From the NCBI GenBank assembly GCA_037126765.1, contig JBBCBC010000027.1, positions 7,216,406 to 7,280,405 on the forward strand: DNA of 64,000 bases, written 5' to 3'. This DNA is from Stenogyne calaminthoides. Taxonomy: Eukaryota > Streptophyta > Magnoliopsida > Lamiales > Lamiaceae. The notes beneath the pieces were generated by a model that ran no database searches, had not been told where the DNA came from, and worked only from the letters and a program-made list of their open reading frames with translations. The position numbers and the translations under genes are program-made. Positions 13,971 to 26,242 of this stretch are shown piece by piece. The stretch's first letter is position 1; each line of letters starts with the position of its first letter.

Positions 13971-16560
13971 CTCAAAGAGAATGATTTGATTTCCTCTTCG
14001 TAAAGAGGCTTTTGACATTCATCAGATTATCCTTATTCATCAACAGCCAATAATTGTTAGAATTACATCAACAGTGTAGGTTTCTAGTTGATGCTTCCTC
14101 GAGTAAGACCAAAGATTCTTCAAGATCATCATTCGAGACTCGCGATTTCCAATCCTCCAACCAAGAAATCAAATCAAAGATCAATGTCCCTCGCCCTTCA
14201 GAGATTATACAAAATTCTAATGGCTTCATTAAAATGAACTATGTTATCCATGTTCAGAGCAATATTGTTCAAGACCACACGCCAGTAAGGTTTTTTTTCA
14301 ATTTCCAAATGATTCAGATCCGATCTCGAAAATACATATATATCTCATCAATGATATCCTTCTTCATTGATGATATCCTTTTTCATTGATTTCGTAAATT
14401 GCATAACTTTTTTCCTTTGTGCCTTTTGATATTATAAGAGTAAATTATTTCAATAAACCTACCAAACCATATTATTTGAGTAAATTATTTCAAAGCATAT
14501 ATCGACGATGCAGATATAAATTATAGGCAAAGTAGCACGATTTGTAAACCTAATAACCACTATGAGTGAATTTATGCAAGACTTAAAAGAAAATTACCGA
14601 TATTGATTCGTAGATTTGAAAAATCGTGAAAATAGAATCAATCGATTTTGGAAAAATAATTTCGAAGATTTTGAGAGTTTGATCTTTTAAGAAATGAGAA
14701 GAAGAGGGAGGAAGGAGGTTTTCTGAGAAAGATTTTATATGACGCGAGGAAACCTCTTTCACAACTTCCCATAAGTACTCAAGTGTCCGTGTTTTGAAAT
14801 CAATGGCCGAGATTAGTCTACCAGAAAGTGTTTTAATCGCATCGGGTTGAGAAAAGTAGTCCTCTCGTATTTTGGACGCGAAAAATCAGAATAAAACGAT
14901 TAAATACATATTCCCATGTCCGATTTAATATTTTGCAAAAGGCATTCGCCACAAAGTTAAGAAAAACAATAGTAAAAAGCCAATTTGTTTAAATAAGGCA
15001 TATAAGATGATCGAAAGGATAAATAAGAAACGATTCCGATCGATTGATATTGTAATCAATCGCCATAACCGATCCGATCCGTCAGCTTGATTATTGTTGA
15101 CCTTTACCGATGGTAGCCTATACCCAAAGATTTCAACAATATTCCACCATCCGATCGATTCCCGCTTGATCCAATCCGATACTTATCCGATCCTTTTATC
15201 CGATTTAGTTTTCTTCTATTCAGCCACGCTTCCTAGGCATTTGAGTCATACTCCCCGCCAAAGCATTTACTTTAAGTCAAAAAGACGCCTCGATTCCCAA
15301 ATCGCGCGCGATTTCGACACCCGTAATAATGGTATAGATATGCCAGATTACTCACACCGTCAACTCATCCAACCATCAACAAGGTATCTTACGCTGTCGA
15401 TGCAAATTTCTCTTAAGGTTTTTGAGAAAATGAATTTGCACCTATACCCCCGCTTTTCTCCTATAAATAGAACTGGGTTTTAGGCAATCAACACAACATA
15501 AAACCATTCATCTTCTTTTGTTTAACTTATACTTCATGTTTTCCGATGAACCCTTGTTTCCGGTGAAACTTCCGACAAAAGCCTTTAACCCTTCTCAAAT
15601 GATTTCAAATTTTCAAATCAACCCCAAGTGTCCTTTATTACTACTTTCGCTGCCATCGAAGATTTCACATACAATTATTGCTAAGTTTCTACCACCGAGG
15701 CGGGGATCTCGCTAAAAAGCAAATGAGAAGGCACTTCTACTAACCGTATGCACCTTGTGTGCCTATCGAGATGACGGAATTAGCATCAACAGACTCATTA
15801 TGATATAAAAACATGGGTTTGGTATACGGTCCAGATCGCATAATAAATGATCTTCGTGATATCAAACTCAATATTTGCATGCATATTAGTGTCAAGATGG
15901 TCTTTTTGACCGCATCTTTTGCACTTTTGTCGATTTAACAAACCGGAGAGCCCATTGATTTTCAGTCTAGGGGCTCCCGGCTTAGAAATCCTTCAAGGCC
16001 GCCTCGCCTCCTCACTCCAAGCTCGAGGGTGGCTCAGATTATTTCAAAGCCTCTCACGCCTTTTTAGGTTGGGGGAAAATGAGAGGATCATGCTCTAAAA
16101 TCTTTAAAGCCTCTCTCCCCCCCTTTCTTAAAGGCTTAGGTTTATGGTTTATGGTTTATGTACCGACCTCCCAGTCCTTTCAGAACTTGTAATGTAACTC
16201 GACCTCCGGGTCCTTATCAATGAAAAGTTCTATTATTTCATTGTTGTGTTGCTTTCTACTTACTTATGCGATTTGTAGCCTTAAACTTATACAACTTGCT
16301 TGTTGAACGTAGTTTAATCGAATTTATAAAGTATAACCTTCCAATCTGATCGCCTCCCTTAATCATTATATCTTAAACCGATCGCTTTGTCCGATCTTCC
16401 GATTTTGTCCGATTTTCCGACGGTTCCTTTGTCCGATCTTCCTCGACGGCTCCTTGTTCGATCTTCCGATCGGGCTTGAGATTCCTAACTCAACTGATTC
16501 CTCTTAACTCCGTCAATCTTTAACTAATCGGTTTCGAGACCACCACCAAACATTTCGTGC
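13971..16560. other. Unassigned repeat-like stretch inside element B, possible solo LTR on + strand
   Basis: No protein similarity was recognised. On the plus strand a TATA box (TATAAATA, 15462-15469) is followed about 700 bp later by a segment near 16165-16240 that looks like an LTR transcript end (GTAATGTAACTCGACCTC, then TCAATGAAA). That spacing suits a solo LTR of another family, perhaps gypsy, but no boundaries or target duplication could be fixed. Base composition is odd: 16381-16500 contains twelve CG dinucleotides, one CTG and no CAG. Confidence 0.35.
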
Positions 16561-17860
16561 ACTTTCTCCGAGATCCGTAAGCCTTAGCTCACGCATAATT
16601 CTTCCTAACTCCGATCTCATTTAGTGGCTTGGTTAAAATATCAGCCTTCGCTTATCAAGATGGATGATATTCTTCTTTTCAACATGATCTCTTATAAAAT
16701 GATGTCCCACATCCACATGCTTGCATCTCAGATGTAGAACAGATTCTCGAATGATTGTAATAAGACTATTATTGTCACAAAATATAGGTATGTTCTAGCT
16801 ACAATGTTGTAATCCTCACCGCCGATTTAGCCAAAGCAGCTTGGGAAACAAATGTATTTTCCTACGAACCATATATTCTCGCTTCAAGAGATGATGTCGA
16901 ATCGATGTCCGCTTTTTGAAAACCAAGAGATCGCTTTACTACCTAAAACCGATATGTACCGAGGTCGACTTCGTCGATTCTCGCAAACCTCCGTAATTAG
17001 AATCGTATCACCCACTAAGTTTCTAGATTATCATCTCGACGGGTAAAATAAACCAAGGTTTACCGTCTCCTTCAGATACTTAAGAATCCACTTAGTCCGC
17101 TCTGTGGGGCTTTTCATCGATTTGCGCCTCAAATCCGCACATACACCTACTACAAAAGTGATATCCGGTCCACGGCAAAATAAATATAAAAGATCCAATG
17201 AGAGCCCTATATTCTTTCTCGATTAGTTTTCGACCATCCTCATCTCGATCCATCTTGAATCCAATCATCATAGAATTTTGGCTTCCTTACTATTCTCAAC
17301 TCCAAACTTAGCCAACAAATTCCTAAATAGTATTTCGGGGCTCGCGTATGAATATCCTTCAGACTCGCTTAACTTGTAAACCCGTAGTAATTCATCCGAC
17401 CCATCATGGACATCTCAACTTCCCTTGCATCGCTTTTTTCAATTTTTTCACATAAGCTCTTGTTGGGAGATCCAAGATGATGTCGTCCACATAACCAACC
17501 ATCGTAATATCTTCTCCATCTTCTATTCTAATAAGGTTCTATCCACTATTCCTTTAGTGAAACCACTTTCTATCAAGAAATGAGAGAATGTATCATACCA
17601 AGCTCGGGAGCTTGTTTTAGGCCATAAAGAGCTTTTTTTAAATCCAGACACCGTCAGCTTTTTTTTCAAAGCCCGGAGGTTGTTCAACATAAACTTCCTC
17701 AAATAGTACCCCATTTAAGAATGCACTTTTTACATCCATCCGATACACAATGAACCCTCTCAGGGCAAGATATGCCAAAAATAAATGAATGGCTTTAAAG
17801 AGCGATCGTGCAAAGGTCTCATCATAATCAATTCTTCCCGACAGAATACCCCTTAGCAAA
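16560..17860 (-). pseudogene. Element B reverse transcriptase and RNase H
   Basis: Read on the minus strand from 17860, the frame gives IDYDETFA, then MDVKSAFLNGVLFEEVYVEQ with the PPGFE that marks copia RT. Next are RAWYDTFSHFLIESGF near 17600 and, across frameshifts, a YVDD-type catalytic core near 17490 (Y/G-VDDII). The RNase H part continues to about 16600 in short broken pieces. RT copies element RNA into DNA and RNase H removes the template. The wording (LIESGFTKGIVDRT) resembles Sirevirus RT. Several frameshifts make it non-functional as read, but many coincide with CG-dense spots and may be sequence error. Confidence 0.75.
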
Positions 17861-18560
17861 CAAATCTTGCCTTTATTTCGTTATGACATTATTCTCATCT
17901 CTCTTGTTCTTGAATACCCACTTTGTGGCCAATCACATCTTGATGAGTTGGTATGTCCACCGCCTCAAACCCGATTTCTTTCAAACTGCTCCAGCTTTTT
18001 TTGCATGGCTAGAATCCAACCTCAGATCTTGTAGAGCTTCCTCTACTTTAGTTGGTTCCTTCAAAGACGATAACAACAATACATGACACTTTCACTAATC
18101 ATGTCTAGTTTTGACTCTATCGATGGGTCTCCGGCGACCGATTAGTTGGATGACCGGGTTATCCAGTCCTTCTTTTCGATTTGCATCCGCTTGGAGAACA
18201 TCATCCTCTTCCGATAGTAGTTCATTACTAGTGATTGGGAGGGTGCGTAATTATGATCCACTTGATATGGACATGTCTCACCGATGTTGACTCCATCATG
18301 TGTCGATGTTCCGTCCGTCAGGGAACTTCAGTGTTCCCCGAACCGATGGTTCATTGATATCGCCTCACTTGCATTCAGCTTTCTTCATCGACAATACAGC
18401 GCATTTAGGTCCGATTTACCGGTGAATCAACAAGATCAAGTTCGAATATATATCAAGCACGGTTCTCGATTCTTTTCTCCTGATACTTAGTCGATCCATT
18501 TTCTCGCAAGATCGTCAAAAATTTGGCTGATCCGCATCGCTTGTTCCGAGGCGGCTTTCT
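17861..18560 (-). pseudogene. Element B pol linker between integrase and RT, degenerate
   Basis: This lies between the integrase block and the RT block and should encode the variable integrase C-terminus and start of RT on the minus strand. Only short fragments are recognisable. Plus-strand frames here are shadows. Confidence 0.45.
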
Positions 18561-19600
18561 CTTGTTCAAAATATGTCTCATCAAAGACCACATGAGGTGT
18601 TTCTTCCACAACTAGGGTTCGCCTTGCCATAAACCCCCGAAAAGCCTTGGCCGGATGAGGAATATCCTAAGAATATACCTCATCCGACTTGGCCTCAAAA
18701 GTCTTCAACCGACTCTTCCCATTGTTGTGTATGAAACACTTGCACTCAAAAAACACGGAAGTAAGAAACACGAGGTTTTTTGCCCTTCCACACCATAGAG
18801 TGTTTTGTAGTGAGCCTTAGTCGAGAACATCCGGTTTCCGAGCGTGGCATCCAAGATTGATGGCTTCCCGCCCCATAAACGGCTTGGTGTTGCATGTTCA
18901 AATAACATAAAGGCGAAAGCAGCCTTCCTTGAGTGTTCTGCTTTCTCCGCTCGCTACACCATTCTCATGGGCGCGTTTGCAAATTATGTCTCATGTCAGA
19001 TACCAAACTTAGTGCAAAAATCAAGAATAAAAGAGTTCATAAATTTTGCATCTTTATCTCGACGGATTTTCACTATAATCGACACCCTTTTCGCTTTTGT
19101 AGTTTCTTGAGCAACTCGTATCTTTGTTGTTGTCTCATTCTTCTTATATAAGAATACAACCTGTAAAACTTGAATAATCATCCACGATTACCGAGTATAT
19201 TTAAGGTCACGAGACCGACCGGTGTAATCGGGTCCAAATAAATCCATATGAAGCAGCTTGTAATACTTCATCGATGCTCGCCCGTATTCCCTTGAATGAG
19301 GCTTTAAACTCGCTTTTCCTTCCGATATGCGCAGACATGTCCGATCCTCAGAGAATACCTCATTCTGAAGTCCTCAACCAAAGACATCTCGCTATCTTGT
19401 TAATAGTTTTAAAAGTTCGATGACTCATTCTTTTGTGCCAGAGCCAACCGCTACTTTTGAACTCTTAACAATCAGCATGAATTTTCTTGGGCAACAGCCC
19501 AATCATAGAGGTAGATCGCTTCCTTTCCTTGAACTAGTTAGCAAGATTTGTTGAGTAGCTCGATTCCTTATAGTACAATCGATCACTCGAGAACTCAACA
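18561..19600 (-). pseudogene. Element B integrase
   Basis: Minus-strand fragments in several frames match copia integrase order. From right to left there is a GAG-pre-integrase-like H..LGH block near 19400, HMDLFGP near 19230, a DAKFMNSF block with FCTKFGI near 19000-19050 corresponding to the second catalytic region, then KPRVSYFRVFECKCFIHNN near 18720-18790 and KSRLKTFEAKSDE near 18690. Integrase inserts the cDNA into the genome using a D,D,E triad; the complete triad cannot be read in one frame. Confidence 0.65.
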
Positions 19601-20099
19601 CCGAATCCGCTGTCGAGAATCAGTGATACCGATAATAGGTTATGCTTTAATCCTTCGACATACGAGACTCCAAAGAATTTGTACATCATCATTCTCTAAG
19701 GTTCCGAATCCTCTAGTAAACCCAAAGTTATCATCACCAAAGAGTACACGCGGGCCTTTGTTCTTTGTAAGAGCTAAGGAGATGTTTGCTTCCAAATATG
19801 TGCCTTGAGCATCCACTATCGATGTACCGTATATAGTTGCTTGTACACCTCCTTTGTTGGCCAAACCCACGCCAACCTCGCAATCAAATCAGTTTTAGGT
19901 ACCCCTTTAGATTGGGTCCCGAGGGGTTAGAGTTGGTTTTTAGGATCCATACAAACAGTGGCACTTCTATTGTAATCGATAGATCGTAAGTCCGATTTGT
20001 CTCCCATAAACATCGACATAATCATACATCTCTTTATATGCATTCTCGATTAGTATGATTATTTTTTTTAAGTCTTTGAGTGAATCAAGACTTGGGATC

Positions 20100-22550
20100 T
20101 TTCCTTACATTTGTCTTTTTAACTCCGCAGCCCAGGTCTCTCGATTATAAGGGTAGGTACGATCGCTACCATTAAAAGATTCATATCTTTTGACATAAAT
20201 GGTCTTCGCAGCTTACCTTTTAGCTTGCTTGTGTTAGAAATTTAATTTCGATTAGGTTTCTTATTAGATTTCCTTTTGACAAAGTTGTCTTTTTTCGATA
20301 CCTATTCTCGCCGATCGTTGAGGTCTCTTCGTAAGAACCGGTTCTTCTTGATTCCTTTCTACCGATGCTTAATCATTGGGTTCCATTTCTATTACCTTTC
20401 GACAGGGCACTTGCCTTTTACTTGTTCAAAGAAAGTCGCTTCCTTATCGATACATATTTTGCTTTCAGGTATCTATGTCGAAACTCGCTTGATTACACCT
20501 TTTTGAAGTGAACCAAACGGGAGGATGTAGAAGGGTTTTTCATACCCAATTCCTTCTTATTAGTCGGTCTTCAAAATAGTTGTTCATATCCTAAAATCTT
20601 TCAAGATTTCGTGAAAAATCTCTATTTTCACGTAAACTATCCTCGTGAGATTTCGAGACTCTCATGTAGTTCCAAGAGTTCATCAAACTTAGCTTGTAGG
20701 ATTTTAAAATTATCGCCTTTGTTGTTTGTTGATTGCTAGTTGTTCTTTAATCCGCTTCCCGATCGAAGATTTAACTTTCGTAACTTTCGCCTTCTTCGCC
20801 ATCTTCGAAAGCGCTTTCAAATGATTTTAGTTCAAATTTCTTTATCGACAAAGATTCTCTTTAACAAGCTGAGTATTTTTTATCCTTAGCTTATCATTTT
20901 TAGCTTCCACTATTGTATAAGTTGTTCATCGCGATAGAGATCATCAAGCAATTGCTCGTAATAGAGTTGTAAGTCAATCTCTCCAAAGAAGTGTGCTAAT
21001 TATACCGTGTGGAAATCGAAAGAGCGTATGGTTTAGAGGTTACCTCAGATTGTTCTTCCTCCTTAGCCATCAGACAGATTTCATCATCTGAAGAGAATAT
21101 CAGATCATCATGGTCGTAGAAATCATCAGCATTGCTTATTAGACAAAAGTTATCTCATCGAAGTAGCCCAATCCTCGTAAGGCAGATAGGAATCATCAAT
21201 TCTCGGCGTGTCGCCAAACCATGGCTTTCCTATCTCTATAGCGCTGCTTCTTCTTCGCCCTTCTCTTTCTTCGAGTCGTCCGCACCCATACCAGAATGAC
21301 CTGGTTTCTCACAATCAAAGCATGTTCCACGATCCACGTAACTTCTTCGCTTCGGTGAGTCATTCCGTCTTAGGATCCGTCAGTGACTTTCCTTTTCGAT
21401 TAGAATCGAACTTCTTCTCGATTCATTGTCTCTTCTTTCATCGACCGATCATCTCTTTTCTTATCTTCTCTCGTGATCCCTTCGTGATCATCTCTTCTGG
21501 CCATCGATCCGGGTCCTTTCGAGATCCGCCACCGCCTCCTATCTCTTCCTCCATTGCTTTTGATAATCCCTATAAAAATCGGTGGATACTTACCAAGTTG
21601 AATGTTAGATTTTTCAAGTTTTCGGTTAGTAAAACAACTGCTCAAATTTCTCGGCTTATGATAATTCCAACAGTTCAAGAGACTTTGATTTGTTGTCACG
21701 CTTTGAATGCAACCCGATTTTGATGTGGAGGTGTGGCTTCAAAGAGAGACTCGCTTCTTCTTCTTGCCCTCTTTTCGATCAGTCGAACTCGTGGGCTTCA
21801 AGACTCAGAACAGTCGCTTTTGGCTTCATCTTGGCAATATCTTGACAATCCTTGATTACAATGACTTTCATATCCCACTTCGGTTAGATCTCAAGATCTT
21901 GTAATTAATGTCTTTGTCGACATTTCTCGCCCAAGTTCCCATAGCTTGTCGACCGACATGGTGATTCTTCCATCGAGCTCATTGATGGTTTCATTTGGCA
22001 ACATCTTAAGTTTCTCAAATTTCACCAGCTCACCAAGTAAACCGCTATCTTTGATCGATAATTTCTTCACATTATCTCAAAGAACGATCCCACATCCGTT
22101 TTGCGCCTTGAGATACTTTTTATCTTTTCTTTCGTTATCTTGTCCATGGTTTTCATGATTATACGCCCCGCTATCTTGTCCAGAGTGTACATCTTTCTCT
22201 CTTCAACATCCATCGTAAGGTGACTCTTTCTCGACAAGACTTCTAACCGCAAAACTGGATCACCTCCAAATACCGGTTGTCATGGTAGATGATGATGGGT
22301 CCTCGCTCAATGACTTCCATCATTCTCGCCGCTTATTGATCCTAGATGGTTGCTTTCATGTATATCGTCCAACCTGATACTCATCAATGGAAAATTTAGG
22401 CAAATCATGATACATACCGTAAGTATTATCCATGCCGATCGTGAGTTTGAAAATGAATGAAGTTTTGAAAAGGTTTTTCAAGATCGCCAAGTGACCACAA
22501 AGGTTCTTCCTCAAGAACCGATGATATCAAAGCCGCCGGTCCGTAACCAC
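20100..22550 (-). pseudogene. Element B gag region with a CCHC-like knuckle
   Basis: Gag coats the element RNA. On the minus strand 21282-21322 reads CFDCEKPGHSGMGA, a CX2CX4HX4C zinc knuckle whose last Cys is read as Gly. A capsid-like region would lie to its right (about 21900-22450), where minus-strand coding is fragmentary. The boundary with protease could not be set. Plus-strand open frames in this interval, including the one starting at 21208, are shadows. Confidence 0.55.
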
Positions 22551-22554
22551 CGCC

Positions 22555-22566
22555 GCCCGATACCAC
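22555..22566 (-). promoter_or_regulatory. Element B primer-binding site (initiator tRNA-Met)
   Basis: The plus strand reads GCCCGATACCAC, which on the minus strand is GTGGTATCGGGC. The standard copia site is TGGTATCAGAGC. It sits a few bases inside the 5' LTR, as expected. The CAGAG is read as CGGG, consistent with the CAG/CTG distortion described in the findings. Confidence 0.7.
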
Positions 22567-22571
22567 TTGTA

Positions 22572-24036
22572 TGTCCCGAAACGGGTTTCAAGGAGGGCGT
22601 AAGTCTAGAGGGGAGGGTGAATAGACTTCAAAACTTTTTCGCGTCAGATCGTGTGATTGCAAATTGTTCGATCAGAGTACAAGTTGAATCGGTTTGGATC
22701 GATATCCGACTTCATCGATCACCGAGGGCATATCATTGGTACCTATCGCTTTAATCTGACAGCGGAAGCTAGTTTGTACCCGCAGAAAAACCGGGCTTAT
22801 CAAATCGATTCTCAAGTCGGGCTAATCACCGACTAAACCGGCTAAATCCGACGATCATTGTTTGCGCGATCGATATTAACTCGTAATATGTATGCGCTTT
22901 TTAAGCCTGGTTGTGTGCAATAGTGTAAAGCAATAAAGAGCAAGTAAATGCACACAAGATTTTTATAGTGGTTCAGACAATCAGTCCTACGTCCACTCTT
23001 CCCTATCACAAGGGGCACCAACTAAACCAACTTAACCGACTGGACTTAGTTTACCGTGTTAGTCCAACACACAACAGATGTTTAAAGAGTTCACACTCAA
23101 CCGATCCCAAAAATCAGAACTAGAAACAATAGTCTGAAATCTTGCAAAACAAACTTAACCTAACTTTTGGGTTTGGGTAAAGATTTGTTGTGGTTCCAAC
23201 TGGAAATCTATCCTAGTGTTTATGTAGTCAAAAAGCTAGAGGATGGGATTTCTATGCTAAGAACAATGGGATGAACACTTATAAATATTCTTCAAATTTT
23301 GTGTTCTTCGTGCGGAAATTCTGCTATAGTTTGAGCTTCTTGATAATTTCCGTCATACTCACTTTGAAGAGCAATCCCATATTTATAGACCTCGAAATCA
23401 AAGAGCCGTTGGAGAGCAATTTGAATTTCCGGCTATATTTGGTAGGTTTGTAGGATTTGATGTGATGTGCTTCCAATTTGCAGATTGTCTACCTGATAGA
23501 GTCTTCTGATGCAGATTGTCTTAGCACAATTTGCAGACTCGGCTGATGTAGGTCTTCTGGTCTTCTGGTTACTCTGAGTAGTCTTCTGATCTCCAGGTTA
23601 CTCACAGAGTAGCTTGATCTTCGTGTTACTCGAAGTCTCAAAGGTCTTGATGGCACCGAGTCTTCAGATTTCTTACTGAGTCTTCAGGTTTCTCCGAGTC
23701 TTCAGGTTTCTCTGAGTCTTCAGGTTTTTCTGAGTCTTCAGGTTTCTTTGAGTCTCAGTGTCTTCAGTCTTCACCTGATCATCTGATTTATTCTTGTCTT
23801 CTGACTTGTTTAGTCTTCTGATCATCTGACCTTATCTGGTCATCTGATAAATTGACCTGACCTATACATATTGAGTTCCCCCTCAATATGTGACCTATCT
23901 TTTACATCAGCTATCTATACATTTCAGCTGGTCATCTTAATCTGATTCTAAGTCATCAGTCAGCTAACAGATCTGAGTGGTCCTATTACAACCTGTTTTG
24001 GAACTTCCATCAAAACTAAACACAAATTTCCCAACA
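22572..24036 (-). repeat. Element B 5' LTR (right copy)
   Basis: Bounded by TG at 22572 and CCCAACA ending at 24036, so on the minus strand it begins TGTTGGG and ends CA. It pairs with 9453-11060. This copy keeps abundant CTG and CAG sites in its right half. Confidence 0.8.
23667..23760. repeat. Short tandem repeat in element B LTR
   Basis: About five head-to-tail copies of a unit close to GAGTCTTCAGGTTTCTCT (18-20 bp). The matching site in the left LTR (about 10755-10795) has only about two recognisable copies. Confidence 0.8.
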
Positions 24037-24409
24037 TTGACTCCTATAATAGTGTAATTTTCAAAATTAATAGGTGGGAGAGGGGAAAGAATTTTTTATG
24101 GAAAATTTAATTAAGGAGAAAAGAATATAGAAGATATATTCAAGATTTCTTGGAGACCAAGAAAAAATTTCTTCCTTATTTGTTTTGCCCTATTTTTTCC
24201 CCTTATCCCTATTTATAGGGATGAACTCTTCATTCCCAAGTGCAATTCCATGTGTTGGAAATATTAGAAATCCACAAAGGTGGTAGAAAAATATTTAATT
24301 TCTCCCCATTAAAATCGTTTCGGCAAATCCTCCCACCCGGATAACGCTCAGTGATCGGGATATATTTGGGAAGGCTTTTGGGATCCATCGCCTAAAAGGT
24401 TGTTTCTAT
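24037..24409 (+). mobile_element. Element A 3' LTR, piece 2 of 3
   Basis: It resumes the LTR where piece 1 stopped: TTGACTCCTATA corresponds to TTGATCCTTAT at 25670. It contains the family TATA region (CCCTATTTATAGGGATGAAC near 24208) and ATTCCATGTGTTGG. It ends TCTAT at 24405-24409, the left target site of element C. Confidence 0.8.
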
Positions 24410-26229
24410 TGTTGGGATTATACCGAAAGTATGCTTTTACTTTGTATAATCGATCAATTTTTGGACTTATTTATCAAATAAATTGTTTATCATCGATGCT
24501 TTAAATATCGTTTAATGTTACATATATTTACCGATAACCTGCTCAATAAATAAGACGTGTCACATTGAAGTTAATTTAGTGATACCAGATCACGTAAGAT
24601 TAAATTAATAAATACTTGTAACCAAAAGTACACCATTCACGCACCTAGATGGAAATGAACAATCCATCGTGAAAGGTTGAAGTAAGGTTCAGATTGGTTT
24701 GTCTTTGACTAAGAGATTACACTAGTGCATGACCGATGCAATCGAATATGACCTCTACAGAGGACAAATTCTTCGAATCCTAACTAGGAAGAATTAGACT
24801 TCAAAGGTTCGTTATTTCTTAATCTTTGTCCCTTAAATAGATTGCGCGTGGTTAGTAATTATTGCTTTGACTTATTACGGGTAAATAATCAACGAGATTC
24901 AATACTTTATATCTTGGGCAATATTATTGGTCACATGCGATTGCTAAGATTTAATACGGAGAATCGCGGTAAGCACGCTTTGTTCGATTTTTCCCCTTGA
25001 GGTTCATAAGTTTTATCATACCAAATCTTGCAAGGGAACTAGTTTCGATATGGATAATAATGTTGAACCGCTCTTTACTAAGATAAAAGATATTAATTAA
25101 TGGAAAGCAATTTCAAAGGGCTTGAATTAATTAATGGGCTAGATAATCTTAAACACGGAAATAATAACCGGAGCCATATTAATCGTAATATGGGTTAAGA
25201 TGGATAGTGCAATATTAATTATGTAGTGATTAATTAATATTTATGGACTTGAATAATATTGTGGCTCAATATTGATAATTCAAGATCCATTGAAAGGTCC
25301 AATCTTAATTCTCGTAAAGGCCCCTCAAGTAGCCCAATATAAAGTCCAATAACTGAAAAAAGTGTTTAAAAATAAAATAAATTTTGTTGCTATTTTTCCT
25401 ATTTTTTCGAAAATAGTAAATAAAAGAAGGAAAAAGATTTTCTTTGAATTTTGTTATGGAATGAAGATAAGTATTCTTGGAATACAAGATTATCTCATTA
25501 AATTCAAGAAATCTCCCATTTGGTTATTTACTATGTAAATTTCGAAAATTTTGAAAGAATAATGGAAAGAAAGATATTCTTGATTTTCTTGAAAAGATAT
25601 TATGGAAGATATGTATTCTTGCAATACAGGTATATCTCATAAATTCAAGAAGATCCAAATCTTGGAATCTTGATCCTTATTTTTTTCGAAATACACCATA
25701 ACAAGAGAATGTGGGATTTTTATGGAATATTTTAATTATGGAGAAAAGAATATATGAGATATATTCAAGATTTCTTGGAGATCGAGAAAAGATTTTTTCC
25801 TCCCTATTCCATGTGAAAAATCGCCACCACACCTCTATAAATAGGGATGAGTGTTTCATTCCCAAGTACAATTCCATGTCTTTGAAAAAATTAGTAAATC
25901 CACAAAAGGTGGTGCAACAAATTTTTATTTTCCTTTTGTTAATTGTTCATGAAGTTTCCATCCAATCGGATTGACGAGCAAGGATTCGGAATACTTGGGG
26001 AAGGCTTTTTTGGTGTGTTTTCATTAAGTAGACCATTGCCACTCCAAGAGGTTAGTTCATGTAAACTCAGAGTAATTCCGCATCGTAGGTTTTATGTGAA
26101 CTGCTTATATGCATGATTTGTTGTTGAATTAATTAATAATAGATTAATTCATGCTAGTAATAATTGTTAGAATTAAATTTGTATTTAAATATTCATCCCG
26201 AATAGATCCGGATAATTAATTTCCCAACA
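24410..26229 (+). repeat. Element C 5' LTR
   Basis: 1.82 kb, starting TGTTGGGATTATAC and ending TTCCCAACA. The TATA box TATAAATA is at 25836-25843, followed by AGGGATGAGTG. Its second half (25271-26229) is nearly the same as the truncated 3' LTR at 38991-39956. The length and TGTTGG...CCAACA ends resemble the BARE-1/Angela group. Confidence 0.9.
25836..25843 (+). promoter_or_regulatory. LTR TATA box, element C
   Basis: TATAAATA in the U3/R region. The same box is found in family copies at 31254, 38487, 39556, 58105, 60548 and 62994. Confidence 0.65.
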
Positions 26230-26242
26230 ATCGTATCGAGCC
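26230..26242 (+). promoter_or_regulatory. Element C primer-binding site, altered
   Basis: Reads ATCGTATCGAGCC directly after the LTR, where copia elements carry TGGTATCAGAGCC, complementary to initiator tRNA-Met. TATCAGAG is read as TATCGAG. Confidence 0.7.

Larger units (their letters stand above)
9453..24036 (-). mobile_element. Element B: Sirevirus-like Ty1/copia, minus strand, inserted in element A's LTR
   Basis: Two related LTRs (9453-11060 and 22572-24036) flank a minus-strand internal region in the order gag, integrase, reverse transcriptase, RNase H, read right to left. That is the Ty1/copia order. The primer-binding site lies just inside the right LTR, so the right LTR is the 5' one. 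The frame is broken throughout. The stretch between RNase H (about 16560) and the left LTR is about 5.5 kb, too long for an ordinary copia; it holds a plus-strand Angela-like fragment (11090-13970) and an unassigned part (13971-16560). No polypurine tract was seen beside the left LTR and no clean target duplication was found, so the left half may be rearranged. Sirevirus assignment rests on RT wording and overall size only. Confidence 0.7.

Noticed and set aside
21208..21723. 171-residue plus-strand open frame
   Set aside because: It lies antisense to the element B gag/zinc-knuckle region, shows no recognisable domain, and the frame is open because of the local TC-rich composition.
9446..24041. 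Target-site duplication for element B
   Set aside because: The flanks (TCAGA on the left, TTGAC on the right) do not match as read, although the host LTR alignment shows that the insertion is real.
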